A model generated the notes under the pieces. It had not been told where the DNA came from and did no database searches. It was given only the letters and a program-made list of their open reading frames with translations. From Microglena sp. YARC (lineage: Eukaryota; Chlorophyta; Chlorophyceae; Chlamydomonadales; Chlamydomonadaceae): a DNA stretch of 64,000 nucleotides. Of the stretch, positions 1 through 7,869 are shown one piece after another; position 1 is the stretch's first letter, and each line of letters begins with the position of its first letter. The stretch covers positions 62,001 through 126,000 of the forward strand of contig JAJSRW010002195.1 of assembly GCA_022414725.1 (NCBI GenBank), read 5' to 3'. A program made the translations under genes and the position numbers.

Positions 1-340
1 AACATAATTGTAATCCACATACAACAGAAGTGCCTTGTTTCTGGATGATGAGGAGGGAGATTCGGTTGCTGATGGATGGTGAAGAGGGAGAGTCGGTTGC
101 TCATGTTCATGGCGGCAAAATTGATGATGATCTGCCTCTTCTTCATCATCATCATCAAACTGCGGGAGACGCCAACGCATTTCGTCAAATATTTTGACAC
201 TGAGTACAATAAACACACGATTCCCCCTTACACAATAAACTCCTGATGATGGCCCGGTCATGCCACATCATGCCACCAGCCATGCAGTGCGTGCAAGCGT
301 ACAGTCACCAATGCGGTCAACATTGAATGCGTTTCCGCGA
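1..340. other. No confident gene
   Basis: Short open stretches exist on the + strand around positions 46-200 (acidic, His-rich when translated), and the motif GAGGGAGA(T/G)TCGGTTGCT occurs twice. This may be the 3' part of a gene cut by the window edge. I see no recognisable domain. Confidence 0.3.
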
Positions 341-560
341 TATAGTCAGAGACAGAATTTGGGGGACACCCTTACCGGTGACCCTTGAACCCAATTGATT
401 GGGTAGGTCAGCTAAAGGTTTTGTATCAAAGTCCCAATCCTTCGTGTCCTTCATCCCGTATTTCAGCATTTAAGCTGGCCCAGAGGATAACAATTGTAAG
501 CTGCTAACTGACCCAGGTGGGTCTGTTGGTTGAGCGCCCACATTTGCCTCTCCGGAAACT

Positions 561-1502
561 GTGGGTGTGACGTCTCTGTCCTCTATCAAGATGTCTCCAA
601 AAACGTTTGGACGCTACACACGCAGACTTGGCTACACCCGCAAGCGCGCATACAAAACTGTTCGACACAATAATGACCACAAATCTTCTGTCGAAAGTTT
701 TTGTAAAGAGTATCTGGCCGTTCCTACATCGGATTTGATAAGCATTGATGAGGCGGGTTTTTACATCGGTGACACTTGTCGCAGAGGGTACTGCCAACGC
801 GGCAAACGTTTAAATATCCAAATTTCTCGGACATTGCGAATGTCCAAATTGACGCTAATCGCTGCCGTTTCTGTCAAAGGTATCGTTCATTACAAGATCC
901 TTGATCACAATTGCAAGAAAGTCGATTTTGTACAGTTTGTATCAGAGTTACATAATGGGCGTTCCTGCCTCCCGGCCGATTTTTTTTAAATTTCTAATCA
1001 GGATTTAGAGCCTCCTGAACGACTCTCTAGCTTGAGACATAAGCACCAAGGAATCACAATTCCGATCCATACCATGTTTCGCAACCAGGCAAAATCGGCC
1101 AGGAGGCAGGAACGCCCATTACATGTAAAGCAGGGTACTGTCGCTGTCCTTGACAATATCCAGTTCCATCATTCAAAGGAGACGATCTCTGCGTTCGATT
1201 ATGTAGGAATACGCCCGCTCTTTGTACCTCCTTACAGTCCAGAGTTCAACGCTATTGAGAATGTGTTCAGTTTGCTCAAGCGAAAATATCGCTGCGCGTG
1301 CCCAATAATTCCAGATGTAGCAGAATTATTTGATTACAGGAACGCTTTAAAAATGATTATTAATGCGCACGATGTAAGCCAACACGTTGACTTGTCGGGC
1401 TACTTTGATCATGTAACTTCTGTGTCTGTACAGGCCTTGAATGTTTTGTATCAATCTCCTGAAGACAGTATCTGTATTGACAAGATCGGTTACAAAACTT
1501 GA
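561..1502 (+). pseudogene. IS630-like DDE transposase, interrupted
   Basis: It encodes the transposase of the surrounding element. The first part has the end of an HTH region followed by ISIDEAGF, containing the first catalytic Asp. After the MITE the frame resumes with AVLDNIQFHHSK (second Asp) and YSPEFNAIENVFSLLK (catalytic Glu), with 34 residues between second Asp and Glu, a DD34E arrangement. The MITE plus a 4-bp duplication adds 171 bp, which preserves the frame, but it brings in a TAA at 987-989. The N-terminal HTH domain looks incomplete because sequence upstream of ~550 is the non-coding end shared with the deleted derivatives. Probably inactive; a full-length source copy may exist outside the window. 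Confidence 0.85.
954..1120. mobile_element. Family A MITE, full copy in the transposase
   Basis: Terminal inverted repeats of ~30 bp start AATGGGCGTTCCTGCCTCCC and end with the complement. The flanking 4-bp repeat ACAT (950-953 and 1121-1124) is a likely target duplication. It has no coding capacity. Further copies lie at 35642, 41325, 49243, 53196 and 53858. Confidence 0.85.
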
Positions 1503-1555
1503 ATTGGTCAAATCCCAAAATAAAAGGTGTCCCACAATCAAATGTCCCTAGCTGT

Positions 1556-1831
1556 ATGCTCGTGTGGTTACACGTGCCAACAGGTTTTGCATATTTGCCA
1601 GGAGCCGAGCATTATTACAAGGTGGAACTGGATCCTTCAGATGAAGGAGTCCGTTTGTGGCTGGAAGGATCCAAACGATTACCTGGGTGCAGCATTGACA
1701 AAATAGACATCCATTTGGAGAATTCAATTCGATACAGGGATATTCCGGATGTCCATGTTGGAGCTCGCCGGTTGAAGATCGAATGCCACGGTGTACATGA
1801 TCTCGATACAGTCAACGGAATACTAAAATGA
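1556..1831 (+). pseudogene. Truncated hypothetical protein
   Basis: About 91 residues without a recognised domain, with an ordinary amino-acid composition suggesting real coding sequence (for example GFAYLPGAEHYYKVEL). The first codons coincide with the right end of the IS630-like element and the last codons with a family C/D end (from ~1808). It is therefore probably the middle of an older gene cut at both ends by transposons. No function can be assigned. Confidence 0.4.
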
Positions 1832-1893
1832 ATCCGCTTCGTGTACGGAACACCTAACTACTACAGTCGGCGGAACAGTAAAATGAAACATAT
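1806..1893. repeat. Two family C/D element ends
   Basis: At 1808 there is a D-type end (ACAGTCAACGGAATACTA) and at 1863 a C-type end (CAGTCGGCGGAACAGTAAAA). Both begin with the CAGT typical of Tc1/mariner-like inverted repeats. They lie in the same orientation, so they are solo ends rather than one intact element. Confidence 0.6.
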
Positions 1894-1923
1894 ATCAGAT
1901 ATATCAAATGTACGACATCGCCG

Positions 1924-3111
1924 TTAGAAAATTGGCGTTAAGAATGGTCGCTGACTTGACCGTGAATGAATAATAAATAATACTACGAACGCATTTTCTG
2001 CTTCTGATTTTTGTTGCTGGTGCGAGGACCAAACAGAAGAAACTCTCTTATGGCCTGCGACACCACTGGACTTCACTTTTGGATACTGATGTGGATGAAG
2101 AATCCTGTCATGCAGATTGGCCATGGAGCAGCACCGTGACACCAAATTCTGGTACATGGAATGGGGGTCGCATACGTTGCCATGAAGGATAGTTTTTGCC
2201 ATATTGACAACATCAGATGCACAGATCACAAGCTCAGGCCGGAGAGAGTCTACTAGCTCATTACGACAGTCCTGGAGGAGAATGTTCGCCCTAGATACCA
2301 AAATATTCAGGATAGCTTTTATCTCGTCTGATAGCTGCACATCAGTCTGTGTCAACTGCCAGAGCTCTCTGATCTCCGCAATGATGATGTCTTTCTTCAG
2401 GAACTTGAATTCAGTCAGCAGCTTGCACACCTCAGGGACCAACAGCCAGAACTCACGCTTACCACTGGCCCCAGTACGATTTCCGGTATATTTGATATCA
2501 TCCTTGCCACTGGTACCGTTTCCACATAAGTCAGAGAATGGGTGATCGCAAACTCCTGAGGTAGCTAGGCCACCCATTTCTGAGAAGTGCTTGCGGTTGT
2601 ATGTGCTGGTAGGACTATTGTCGATCAAGAAAGTCATAATGACAGCTTTTTTGACCGCGTACACAGTAGCAGTCGTTACAGTCGTATGCACGGGCTCCAA
2701 ATGCTCCATGGGCTCCACGGGCGCCATGGGCTCCACAGGCTCCACAGACTCCGCAGCAGCAGTCATGGCAGCCTTAGCAGCTTCAGATACAGCAGTCACA
2801 GATGCCACTGCAGACTCCGCAGCAGCAGCCATGGCAGCCTTAGCAGCTTCAGCTACAGCTGCAGTCACAGATGCCACTGCAGACTCCGCAGCAGCAGCCA
2901 CGGAAGCCACGGCAGCCTTAGCAGCTTCAGCTACAGCAGCAGTCACAGATGCCAATGCAGACTCCACAGCCGTGTTCACAGCAACCTCAGCCATAGAAGC
3001 AACAGCAGCCACAAAAGCTATTTTTATTGCAGCGGAATTGGCAGCTTTACCAGTCGTAGTTGAATCCTCCTCATTGTTTGCTTGAGATGGAGGGGCGCAA
3101 GGGGGCAGCAT
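1924..3111 (-). CDS. Ala-rich repeat protein with conserved C-terminal domain
   Basis: A 395-residue protein. Residues ~20-130 are an Ala/Val/Glu-rich region built from ~28-residue imperfect repeats (VTAAVAEAAKAA). A short Pro/Glu/Met stretch follows, then from ~170 a normal-composition domain (PEVCKLLTEFKFLKKDII, IREL, DEIKAILN). The layout resembles the protein at 54705-56108: a conserved part plus a low-complexity Ala/Pro stretch. I recognise no family. The G/C-rich repeats create long open frames on the opposite strand; I prefer the minus strand because the unique C-terminal half is protein-like there. The C-terminus (SSQRPFLTPIF) may be altered by adjacent repeat DNA. Confidence 0.7.
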   Translation of the reverse strand: MLPPCAPPSQANNEEDSTTTGKAANSAAIKIAFVAAVASMAEVAVNTAVESALASVTAAVAEAAKAAVASVAAAAESAVASVTAAVAEAAKAAMAAAAESAVASVTAVSEAAKAAMTAAAESVEPVEPMAPVEPMEHLEPVHTTVTTATVYAVKKAVIMTFLIDNSPTSTYNRKHFSEMGGLATSGVCDHPFSDLCGNGTSGKDDIKYTGNRTGASGKREFWLLVPEVCKLLTEFKFLKKDIIIAEIRELWQLTQTDVQLSDEIKAILNILVSRANILLQDCRNELVDSLRPELVICASDVVNMAKTILHGNVCDPHSMYQNLVSRCCSMANLHDRILHPHQYPKVKSSGVAGHKRVSSVWSSHQQQKSEAENAFVVLFIIHSRSSQRPFLTPIF

Positions 3112-3275
3112 GATATGGTCAGGATGCGTTTAATCACAGGATTGGATAGATACGATACGATATGATGCGATGGATTATATGAGCAGGCGTGCGGGAGGGT
3201 TGATGGTGTGATGGTCAGTGAATCTCAATGTGTTCGATCGTATGTGGGAAGCGACTCTTATACTATGGTGGCGAC

Positions 3276-3307
3276 AGGGTTTCAGGGTTTCAGGGTTTCA
3301 GGGTTTC
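3276..3307 (+). repeat. Telomere-like octamer tract
   Basis: Four tandem copies of the octamer TTTCAGGG. Green algae of the Chlamydomonas group use TTTTAGGG at telomeres, so this differs by one base per unit. Related short tracts occur at 13108 and 28403. Confidence 0.5.
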
Positions 3308-3343
3308 TGGGACCTGCAAGGCGTTGCATTTTCCCCGAAGTGC

Positions 3344-3420
3344 GGACACATCTTTGACAGATCTGCAGGTCGATGTGTTGAAGGGACACCAGGGCCGCAA
3401 TCTCGGACAAAGATGTGTCC
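3344..3420. repeat. 13-bp inverted repeat, 51-bp loop
   Basis: GGACACATCTTTG (3344-3356) is matched by its exact complement CAAAGATGTGTCC (3408-3420). It lies in a gene-free stretch and may be an element relic or a transcript end. Confidence 0.5.
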
Positions 3421-3639
3421 ACTCCATGCGTGGACACAATCCCGCTTCTGTCGAGGATATATCCCATCTATCCTTGGCGGGCGTTTTTTTTTCCGTCTGG
3501 ACGTCGGGATCCCGGCGTGATACAAAGGCGGTGTGACATGTGCGACGGTTGAGCTACACTCGAGATTTCAAACATTATGTGTGCACTTGCTCATGTTGCC
3601 CATGTTTCCGCCCATGTTGTCCATGTTGCCCATGTTTTA

Positions 3640-3767
3640 CATGCGATTTTGATGGATGCAACGCTGCATTTGCTGCTGCTGGTAATTTGACCAAACACAA
3701 AAGGATACATACAAGACAGAAGGTTGATTCAAGCAGACATCAGCTTGGCACCACTATGGGATTCTGA
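3640..3767 (+). pseudogene. Remnant C2H2 zinc-finger unit
   Basis: One finger (CDFDGCNAAFAAAGNLTKH, then KRIH) matches almost exactly the fingers of the nuclease fusions at 44272 and 49894. The linker after the finger has decayed (TRQK instead of TGEK) and nothing of the nuclease domain remains. This is a relic of a third copy of that gene family. Confidence 0.7.
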
Positions 3768-3789
3768 AGTCTGAATTTAAACTATGGTG

Positions 3790-3945
3790 GGAGTACAGTC
3801 AGAGACAGAATTTGTGGGACACCCTTACCGGTGACCCTTGGACCCAATTGATTGGGTAGGTCAGCTAAAGGTTTTGTATCGAAGTCCCAATCCTTCGTGT
3901 CCTTCATCCCGTATTTCAGCATTTAAGCTGGCCCAGAGGATTTAT
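3790..3945. mobile_element. Family B end fragment
   Basis: Begins TACAGTCAGAGACAGAATTT and runs through the same ~150 bp found at the left end of the IS630-like element at 343 before diverging. The other end is missing. Confidence 0.75.
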
Positions 3946-4032
3946 TCATCTTGTTGATGAATAAAAACTCGTATTGTTGTAGAAACCACTCGGCCCCCCT
4001 CCGGTGGTCGCGACAACATTAGGTTACACCGC

Positions 4033-4256
4033 AAGGTGTGCCGTACACGAAGCGGTTTCATTTAAGTATTCCGTTGACTGTAGATCACGGCTCTCCATCC
4101 TGCAGACTCCGTATCGTTCTTTTGTCGGTACTTTCGAGAGTGTCCATTGAAGGACCAGCCGCACTTAAGCGATCGACTCTTCCCCGGTACCGTGGCCCAA
4201 AAGAACACTTATACCGTTTATTGGGATGTTTCATTTTACTGTTCCGCCGACTGTAG
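4033..4256. mobile_element. Family C/D element fragments
   Basis: A D-type end (to GTATTCCGTTGACTGTA at ~4083) is followed by ~140 bp of the internal sequence of the 428-bp element at 31239, then a C-type end (GTTTCATTTTACTGTTCCGC) to 4255. The ends are in direct orientation, so this is a rearranged copy. Confidence 0.6.
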
Positions 4257-4351
4257 GAGACACAGCAGCAGCTGCCTCGGTGACCTCAGCCCGGTGGCAG
4301 AGTTCTTCGATCGCATCATCAGCAACGAACGATCTGCAGTCTGGATGATTA

Positions 4352-4388
4352 TAAGGGGTGTCCCACTTTATTTGAGAACTACTGTAAG
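4352..4388 (+). repeat. Family F terminal repeat upstream of a gene
   Basis: GGGTGTCCCACTTTATTTGA, then GAACTACTGTA, is the end of a Tc1/mariner-like element. It ends ~34 bp before the ATG at 4422. The same sequence precedes the starts at 20130, 23868 and 61113. Confidence 0.55.
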
Positions 4389-4421
4389 AACGAGCGCATT
4401 TGGTAATACAAGTTCTTAGAG

Positions 4422-4853
4422 ATGCTCAACCCGATCATGTTCCGATTTTATTCTCAGGATTGGTGGCCCCCGAAGGACACGTGCATGGTGCTTTCGGGGA
4501 CAGGCACCGTGATTGCCGAGGATGTCCGACTGTTATGGGATTTAGGCACATCCATCGTCATCCGTGATTGGATGGGGGAGCGTGTTTACATGAAACAATT
4601 GAACCCATGTGTCACCGCTCTTGACCCCAATACATTGTTTGCGCATACAATCACAAAACGAGATAAGGCCTTTGACATCTCGTTCACCATTTTCTGGCAC
4701 AACAAAGTTGAACATTGCTTGCGCCGTTGGATAAGAAGGTTTCGTAAGAGAAAGGCACGGCAAGCTGTTCGAAAGATTGAAATAACGGCTAACGAGATAA
4801 GCGCAAATGCACCCTTGGTGGAGAATACCTTCACGATACCTAGAATCTTATGA
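4422..4853 (+). CDS. Hypothetical protein with basic C-terminal helix
   Basis: A 143-residue protein of unknown family. Residues ~100-120 form a strongly basic, Trp/Arg-rich segment (LRRWIRRFRKRKARQAVRK) resembling an amphipathic or IQ-like helix; a comparable segment occurs in the protein at 16729-17340. It overlaps the next gene by 47 bp in another frame, so the pair may be expressed together or the start of the second may lie further in. Function unknown. Confidence 0.6.
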   Translation: MLNPIMFRFYSQDWWPPKDTCMVLSGTGTVIAEDVRLLWDLGTSIVIRDWMGERVYMKQLNPCVTALDPNTLFAHTITKRDKAFDISFTIFWHNKVEHCLRRWIRRFRKRKARQAVRKIEITANEISANAPLVENTFTIPRIL

Positions 4854-5220
4854 ATTCTGGGGGGGTTACAACACATGTTACCGTCCCGAAGATGGATATT
4901 CCTGCCATGAGGTTACCGTGCCTGATGTGCGATGTGCGATTGGCGCCGGAGGCACGATGGAGGAGGCATTTGAAGCTGCCAAGGAAAAGCTGACAGACAT
5001 GGTCAGTGACATCATGTACCGCGGTGAGGCCATTCCAACGCCATCGCCTCCCGTCGACATCATCGACGGCAGACAAATAATGACAAATGATTGGAATGTC
5101 GCCGGCTTTGTTGTGACTTTCGTGGGTGTCGTGCGTGTTTCCACACTGCCAAGTTTACGGGACAAGGCCCGTATGCCACAAGATTTGGTCAGATTCCATC
5201 ACAATATTGAAGACGAGTAG
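4807..5220 (+). CDS. HicB-like (antitoxin-fold) protein
   Basis: A 137-residue protein. Residues ~25-85 match the HicB pattern well: EDGYSCHEVTVPDVRC, then a Gly-rich turn, TMEEAFEAAKEKL and GEAIPTPS. In bacteria HicB is the RNase H-fold antitoxin partner of the HicA mRNA interferase. Here no HicA-sized partner is visible nearby, and the C-terminal ~50 residues do not look like the usual DNA-binding tail. It follows and overlaps the gene at 4422. HicB-like domains also occur alone. The fold is a fairly safe call; an antitoxin role is not supported here. Confidence 0.65.
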   Translation: MHPWWRIPSRYLESYEFWGGYNTCYRPEDGYSCHEVTVPDVRCAIGAGGTMEEAFEAAKEKLTDMVSDIMYRGEAIPTPSPPVDIIDGRQIMTNDWNVAGFVVTFVGVVRVSTLPSLRDKARMPQDLVRFHHNIEDE

Positions 5221-5707
5221 AAAAAAACTTGGTCTCATCCATCCTCTTGTGTATCCACATTCGAAGTGAAGACACACGTACACGAAAACGGTATTTAGAC
5301 CCTTCTTTTCAGATCCGAGAAGCTTGGGTGTGCAGGGTTAGGAGGGGGGATGTTCCATCATCATGCGCTTCAATGTGTGCGATATGAGAAGCGAGGTGTG
5401 CGGGGGAGATCGCAAGATCACAAAAGCACGCACGTGAACAAGAGTGATAGGAGGGGTATCCAACTAATTGTTACAACAGTAACAACGGTACATTCCTACT
5501 CAGGGTCTTCTTTGACGCATGACGTCTACTCTCTTCGCTTGTTGATTCATCATCTGAATTATCTTCCTCACTTCATAAAACATGTCACCAACGATACCAA
5601 CGTTACCAACGTTACCACAGATTTAATAGGTTTATGAGAAAATTGCATTTCACTGTACAATATTTCTAATTAAGTAATAGTGTGGCCGTACACTCCAGAA
5701 AGCGGTT
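5221..5707. other. Gene-free stretch with a family D end
   Basis: No convincing coding sequence. The right edge (5689-5716, GCCGTACACTCCAGAAAGCG) is part of a D-type element end overlapping the 3' end of the next gene. Confidence 0.4.
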
Positions 5708-6427
5708 TCATTTAGCACCCCCCCAGCCATTCTTCTTGCAACGGATAGGATCCTTTTGGCAGGAGTCAGTTGGAGGATTATACCCTGTCTGTTTACCGAG
5801 TCCGTTTGTGCAAATACAACTGCCAGCTGTCGTATATCCCCTTTCCCAGCTCAGCCCATTAGTACCTAAAGAACCCCCCCTAGGAACCCAGTACTTGCAG
5901 ACGTCATAACATTTATGTGGCTTGGGCAAAGTGGCATCTGCCAGCTTCTTTTTAATCTGTTGTAAATCCGTTTTGTTGAGGCATTCGTTCTGCACGCACA
6001 GGTTCCCGCTGGCATTGACTGCCCCGGTTACATTCACATTTCCGTTGGCGTTGATGTCTCTAGTGGACGTGGGCCCGTTGAGGTGCGTAGCCCCTCCAGA
6101 CCACAATCGCCTGGCAGCCAGACCACCGTAGTACCCAGTCCCATCTTTATTGAATAGTCGCAACCAGTCGTCATTGCCATGCTTGTCACCCACACCGCTT
6201 AAAGTCCACTTATCCCCAAGCTTGATCCTATTCGCATTCAAGTTGCCAGTTAGATTCATTTTTTCTAGCCCATGCATGCCGTTGTCCACGACTTTGTAGG
6301 TGTCGACGAACATTTTTCGCATGGCATCGTCGGTTGCGACGAGACCCTCCCTTGTCGGGTGCGTCATGGATACAAAAACGATTATGGCTAACAAAATAAT
6401 TGCGAAGACTGTGCGCACATCGACCAT
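5708..6427 (-). CDS. Membrane-anchored virion-type protein with Cys-rich tail
   Basis: A 239-residue protein. One N-terminal transmembrane helix (residues ~5-22, VFAIILLAIIVFVSM) is followed by a repetitive beta-type region with the pattern LFNKDGTGYYGGLAARRLW and GNVNVTGAVNASGN, typical of giant-virus structural proteins of fibre type. The last ~75 residues form a Cys-rich domain: CYDVCKYW, CICTN, then CQKDPIRCKKN. The same Cys spacing occurs in the downstream domains at 62082 and 62600. Probably a virion or membrane protein with the tail outside. The extreme C-terminus (GWGGAK) abuts a family D transposon end. Confidence 0.75.
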   Translation of the reverse strand: MVDVRTVFAIILLAIIVFVSMTHPTREGLVATDDAMRKMFVDTYKVVDNGMHGLEKMNLTGNLNANRIKLGDKWTLSGVGDKHGNDDWLRLFNKDGTGYYGGLAARRLWSGGATHLNGPTSTRDINANGNVNVTGAVNASGNLCVQNECLNKTDLQQIKKKLADATLPKPHKCYDVCKYWVPRGGSLGTNGLSWERGYTTAGSCICTNGLGKQTGYNPPTDSCQKDPIRCKKNGWGGAK

Positions 6428-6545
6428 GATTTGTTTTATTATTGGCGGCGAAATAATTTATAGTAATTTGTTGATTTAAAATCGTACCGGGATTGACAGT
6501 GAATGGTGAAGGTTGCAAATTTCATGCACAAAATATTAGAATGCC

Positions 6546-6845
6546 ATGTATGGCAACCAACGCTTCTGTAAAATTGGCAAGGCATCCGATGCCCTTGGTG
6601 TCTCCAGGACCGTCCTCCGTCGATGGGCGGATAATGGCACGATCCGGACTCCATGCAAGCAACGTCTCTTTGACCCAAGCAGCATCCCAGTCTACCTCAT
6701 CGAGCAGGAAAAAGACCCAGCAAACAACAACCCGACTTGCTCAGGCAGCAATTGTTCTTGCAAACCCATATTTCTGACAAACATTCCGGATGCGAGCAAG
6801 TCGGATCAGGGATCAACCCAAACACACTCAATGTCCAGACGCTGA
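6546..6845 (+). pseudogene. tnpA: IS607-type TnpA remnant (MerR-like HTH only)
   Basis: The N-terminus reads KIGKASDALGVSRTVLRRWADNG, the MerR-type helix-turn-helix found at the start of IS607-family serine recombinases (TnpA). The catalytic serine-recombinase domain that should follow is missing; downstream residues are low-complexity. IS607 elements often carry TnpB or, in giant viruses, Fanzor as accessory gene, and a Fanzor lies at 21281, so this may be the relic of a second such element. A small MerR-like regulator is a less likely alternative. Confidence 0.6.
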
Positions 6846-7869
6846 GGGTGCGAGAGCCCTCTCCGCATGACACGCGACTCGCTCATCAGGTTGCAAAACA
6901 ATGGCTCAGGGTTCGATGCCATTGGAGGAGCGGTAGGAGCAAGCAATGCCACAAGCTTCGATGAAAACACATCTGCAGTCGGCGGAACAGTAAAATGAAA
7001 CATACGAGTGGATGGTCTGTCATAATGGAGTGGAAGTCTGATATTGTGGACGAGATGTGACGTCTTGTCAGCTTCAGTCTTCAACACCAAGCTGGTCAAT
7101 GGTATTTGTTCTTTGTTCTTTGTTCTTTGCGGGCAAACAATAGAATGCAAGAATCGATAAAGGGGTGTCAACTTGTTTCACTGTACATGTACACACGCAA
7201 ACGGAGGAACACAACACAACACTCACTGTCGACGACGATCGAAAAACATCTGAGTACACGCGCAAAGAGAGGAGGAACACCAATGTCAGCCAATTAATCA
7301 GACTGAATACACAAGACACGCACGCACGCACTCTATCACGACACATCATGCCGCATCCTCACATGCCGAGGCGGAGGCTTTCGCATACAGTAACTCCTCG
7401 TCCACACGACACCACGGTGGCTTGCGCAGCCTCATCAATGCTCATATTTATTTTAGTAAAACAGTAAAATGAAACATGAAACATATATCAGATGGAAATA
7501 AATAAGAATGTACGACATCGCCGTTAGAAAATAGGCGTTAAGAATGGTTTCTGAATTGGGTGTGTTAAAAACTTCTATGTTTACGCTTTGTTGTGAATCG
7601 AAAACGACGTGAATTTGTAAGCAAACTTTTTGAGACGAACAAGGATTTGTTAAAATCGTTTTTATTGTCAACTAAATGCACAACCGCAAGAGGTGTTGTT
7701 GCATTTTTCACGCAGAGAAATCCACTCCAGAATGTGTACGCCTTAAATTAAACTACAGTCGGAGACGCAAATTTTGGGAGTGTGTTTGTATGTGAAAGAT
7801 TATCATCGAATTTGATAACAATTATGTGTGTTTGAAATCTCTCGATTTCAGAGACTACTTTGAGTGTCC
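6846..7869. other. Gene-free mosaic of element ends
   Basis: Contains a C-type end at ~6974-7003 (CAGTCGGCGGAACAGTAAAA), a partial copy at ~7461, and a family B end at ~7753 (TACAGTCGGAGACGCAAATT). The rest shows no credible coding sequence on either strand. Confidence 0.4.

Larger units (their letters stand above)
343..1554 (+). mobile_element. Autonomous IS630/Tc1-mariner-like transposon (family B), with nested MITE
   Basis: The left end (AGTCAGAGACAGAATTT, then GGGACACCCTTACCGG) and right end (AAAAGGTGTCCCACAATC to TCCCTAGCTG) are imperfect inverted repeats. TA dinucleotides flank both sides (341-342 and 1555-1556), the target duplication of IS630/Tc1/mariner elements. The element carries a DDE transposase. 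About 150 bp of its left end and ~50 bp of its right end recur in internally deleted copies at 14.0, 26.7, 54.1 and 59.1 kb, so this copy shows what the mobilising enzyme looks like. It is itself broken by a family A MITE at 954-1120. Confidence 0.85.
3112..3639. other. Non-coding stretch with telomere-like tract and hairpin
   Basis: No convincing gene. It contains the TTTCAGGG tract and the inverted repeat listed separately. Confidence 0.4.

Noticed and set aside
2587..3085. Plus-strand Ser/His/Arg- and Ala-rich ORFs at 2.6-3.1 kb
   Set aside because: Reverse of the Ala-repeat coding region of the minus-strand gene; no unique domain.
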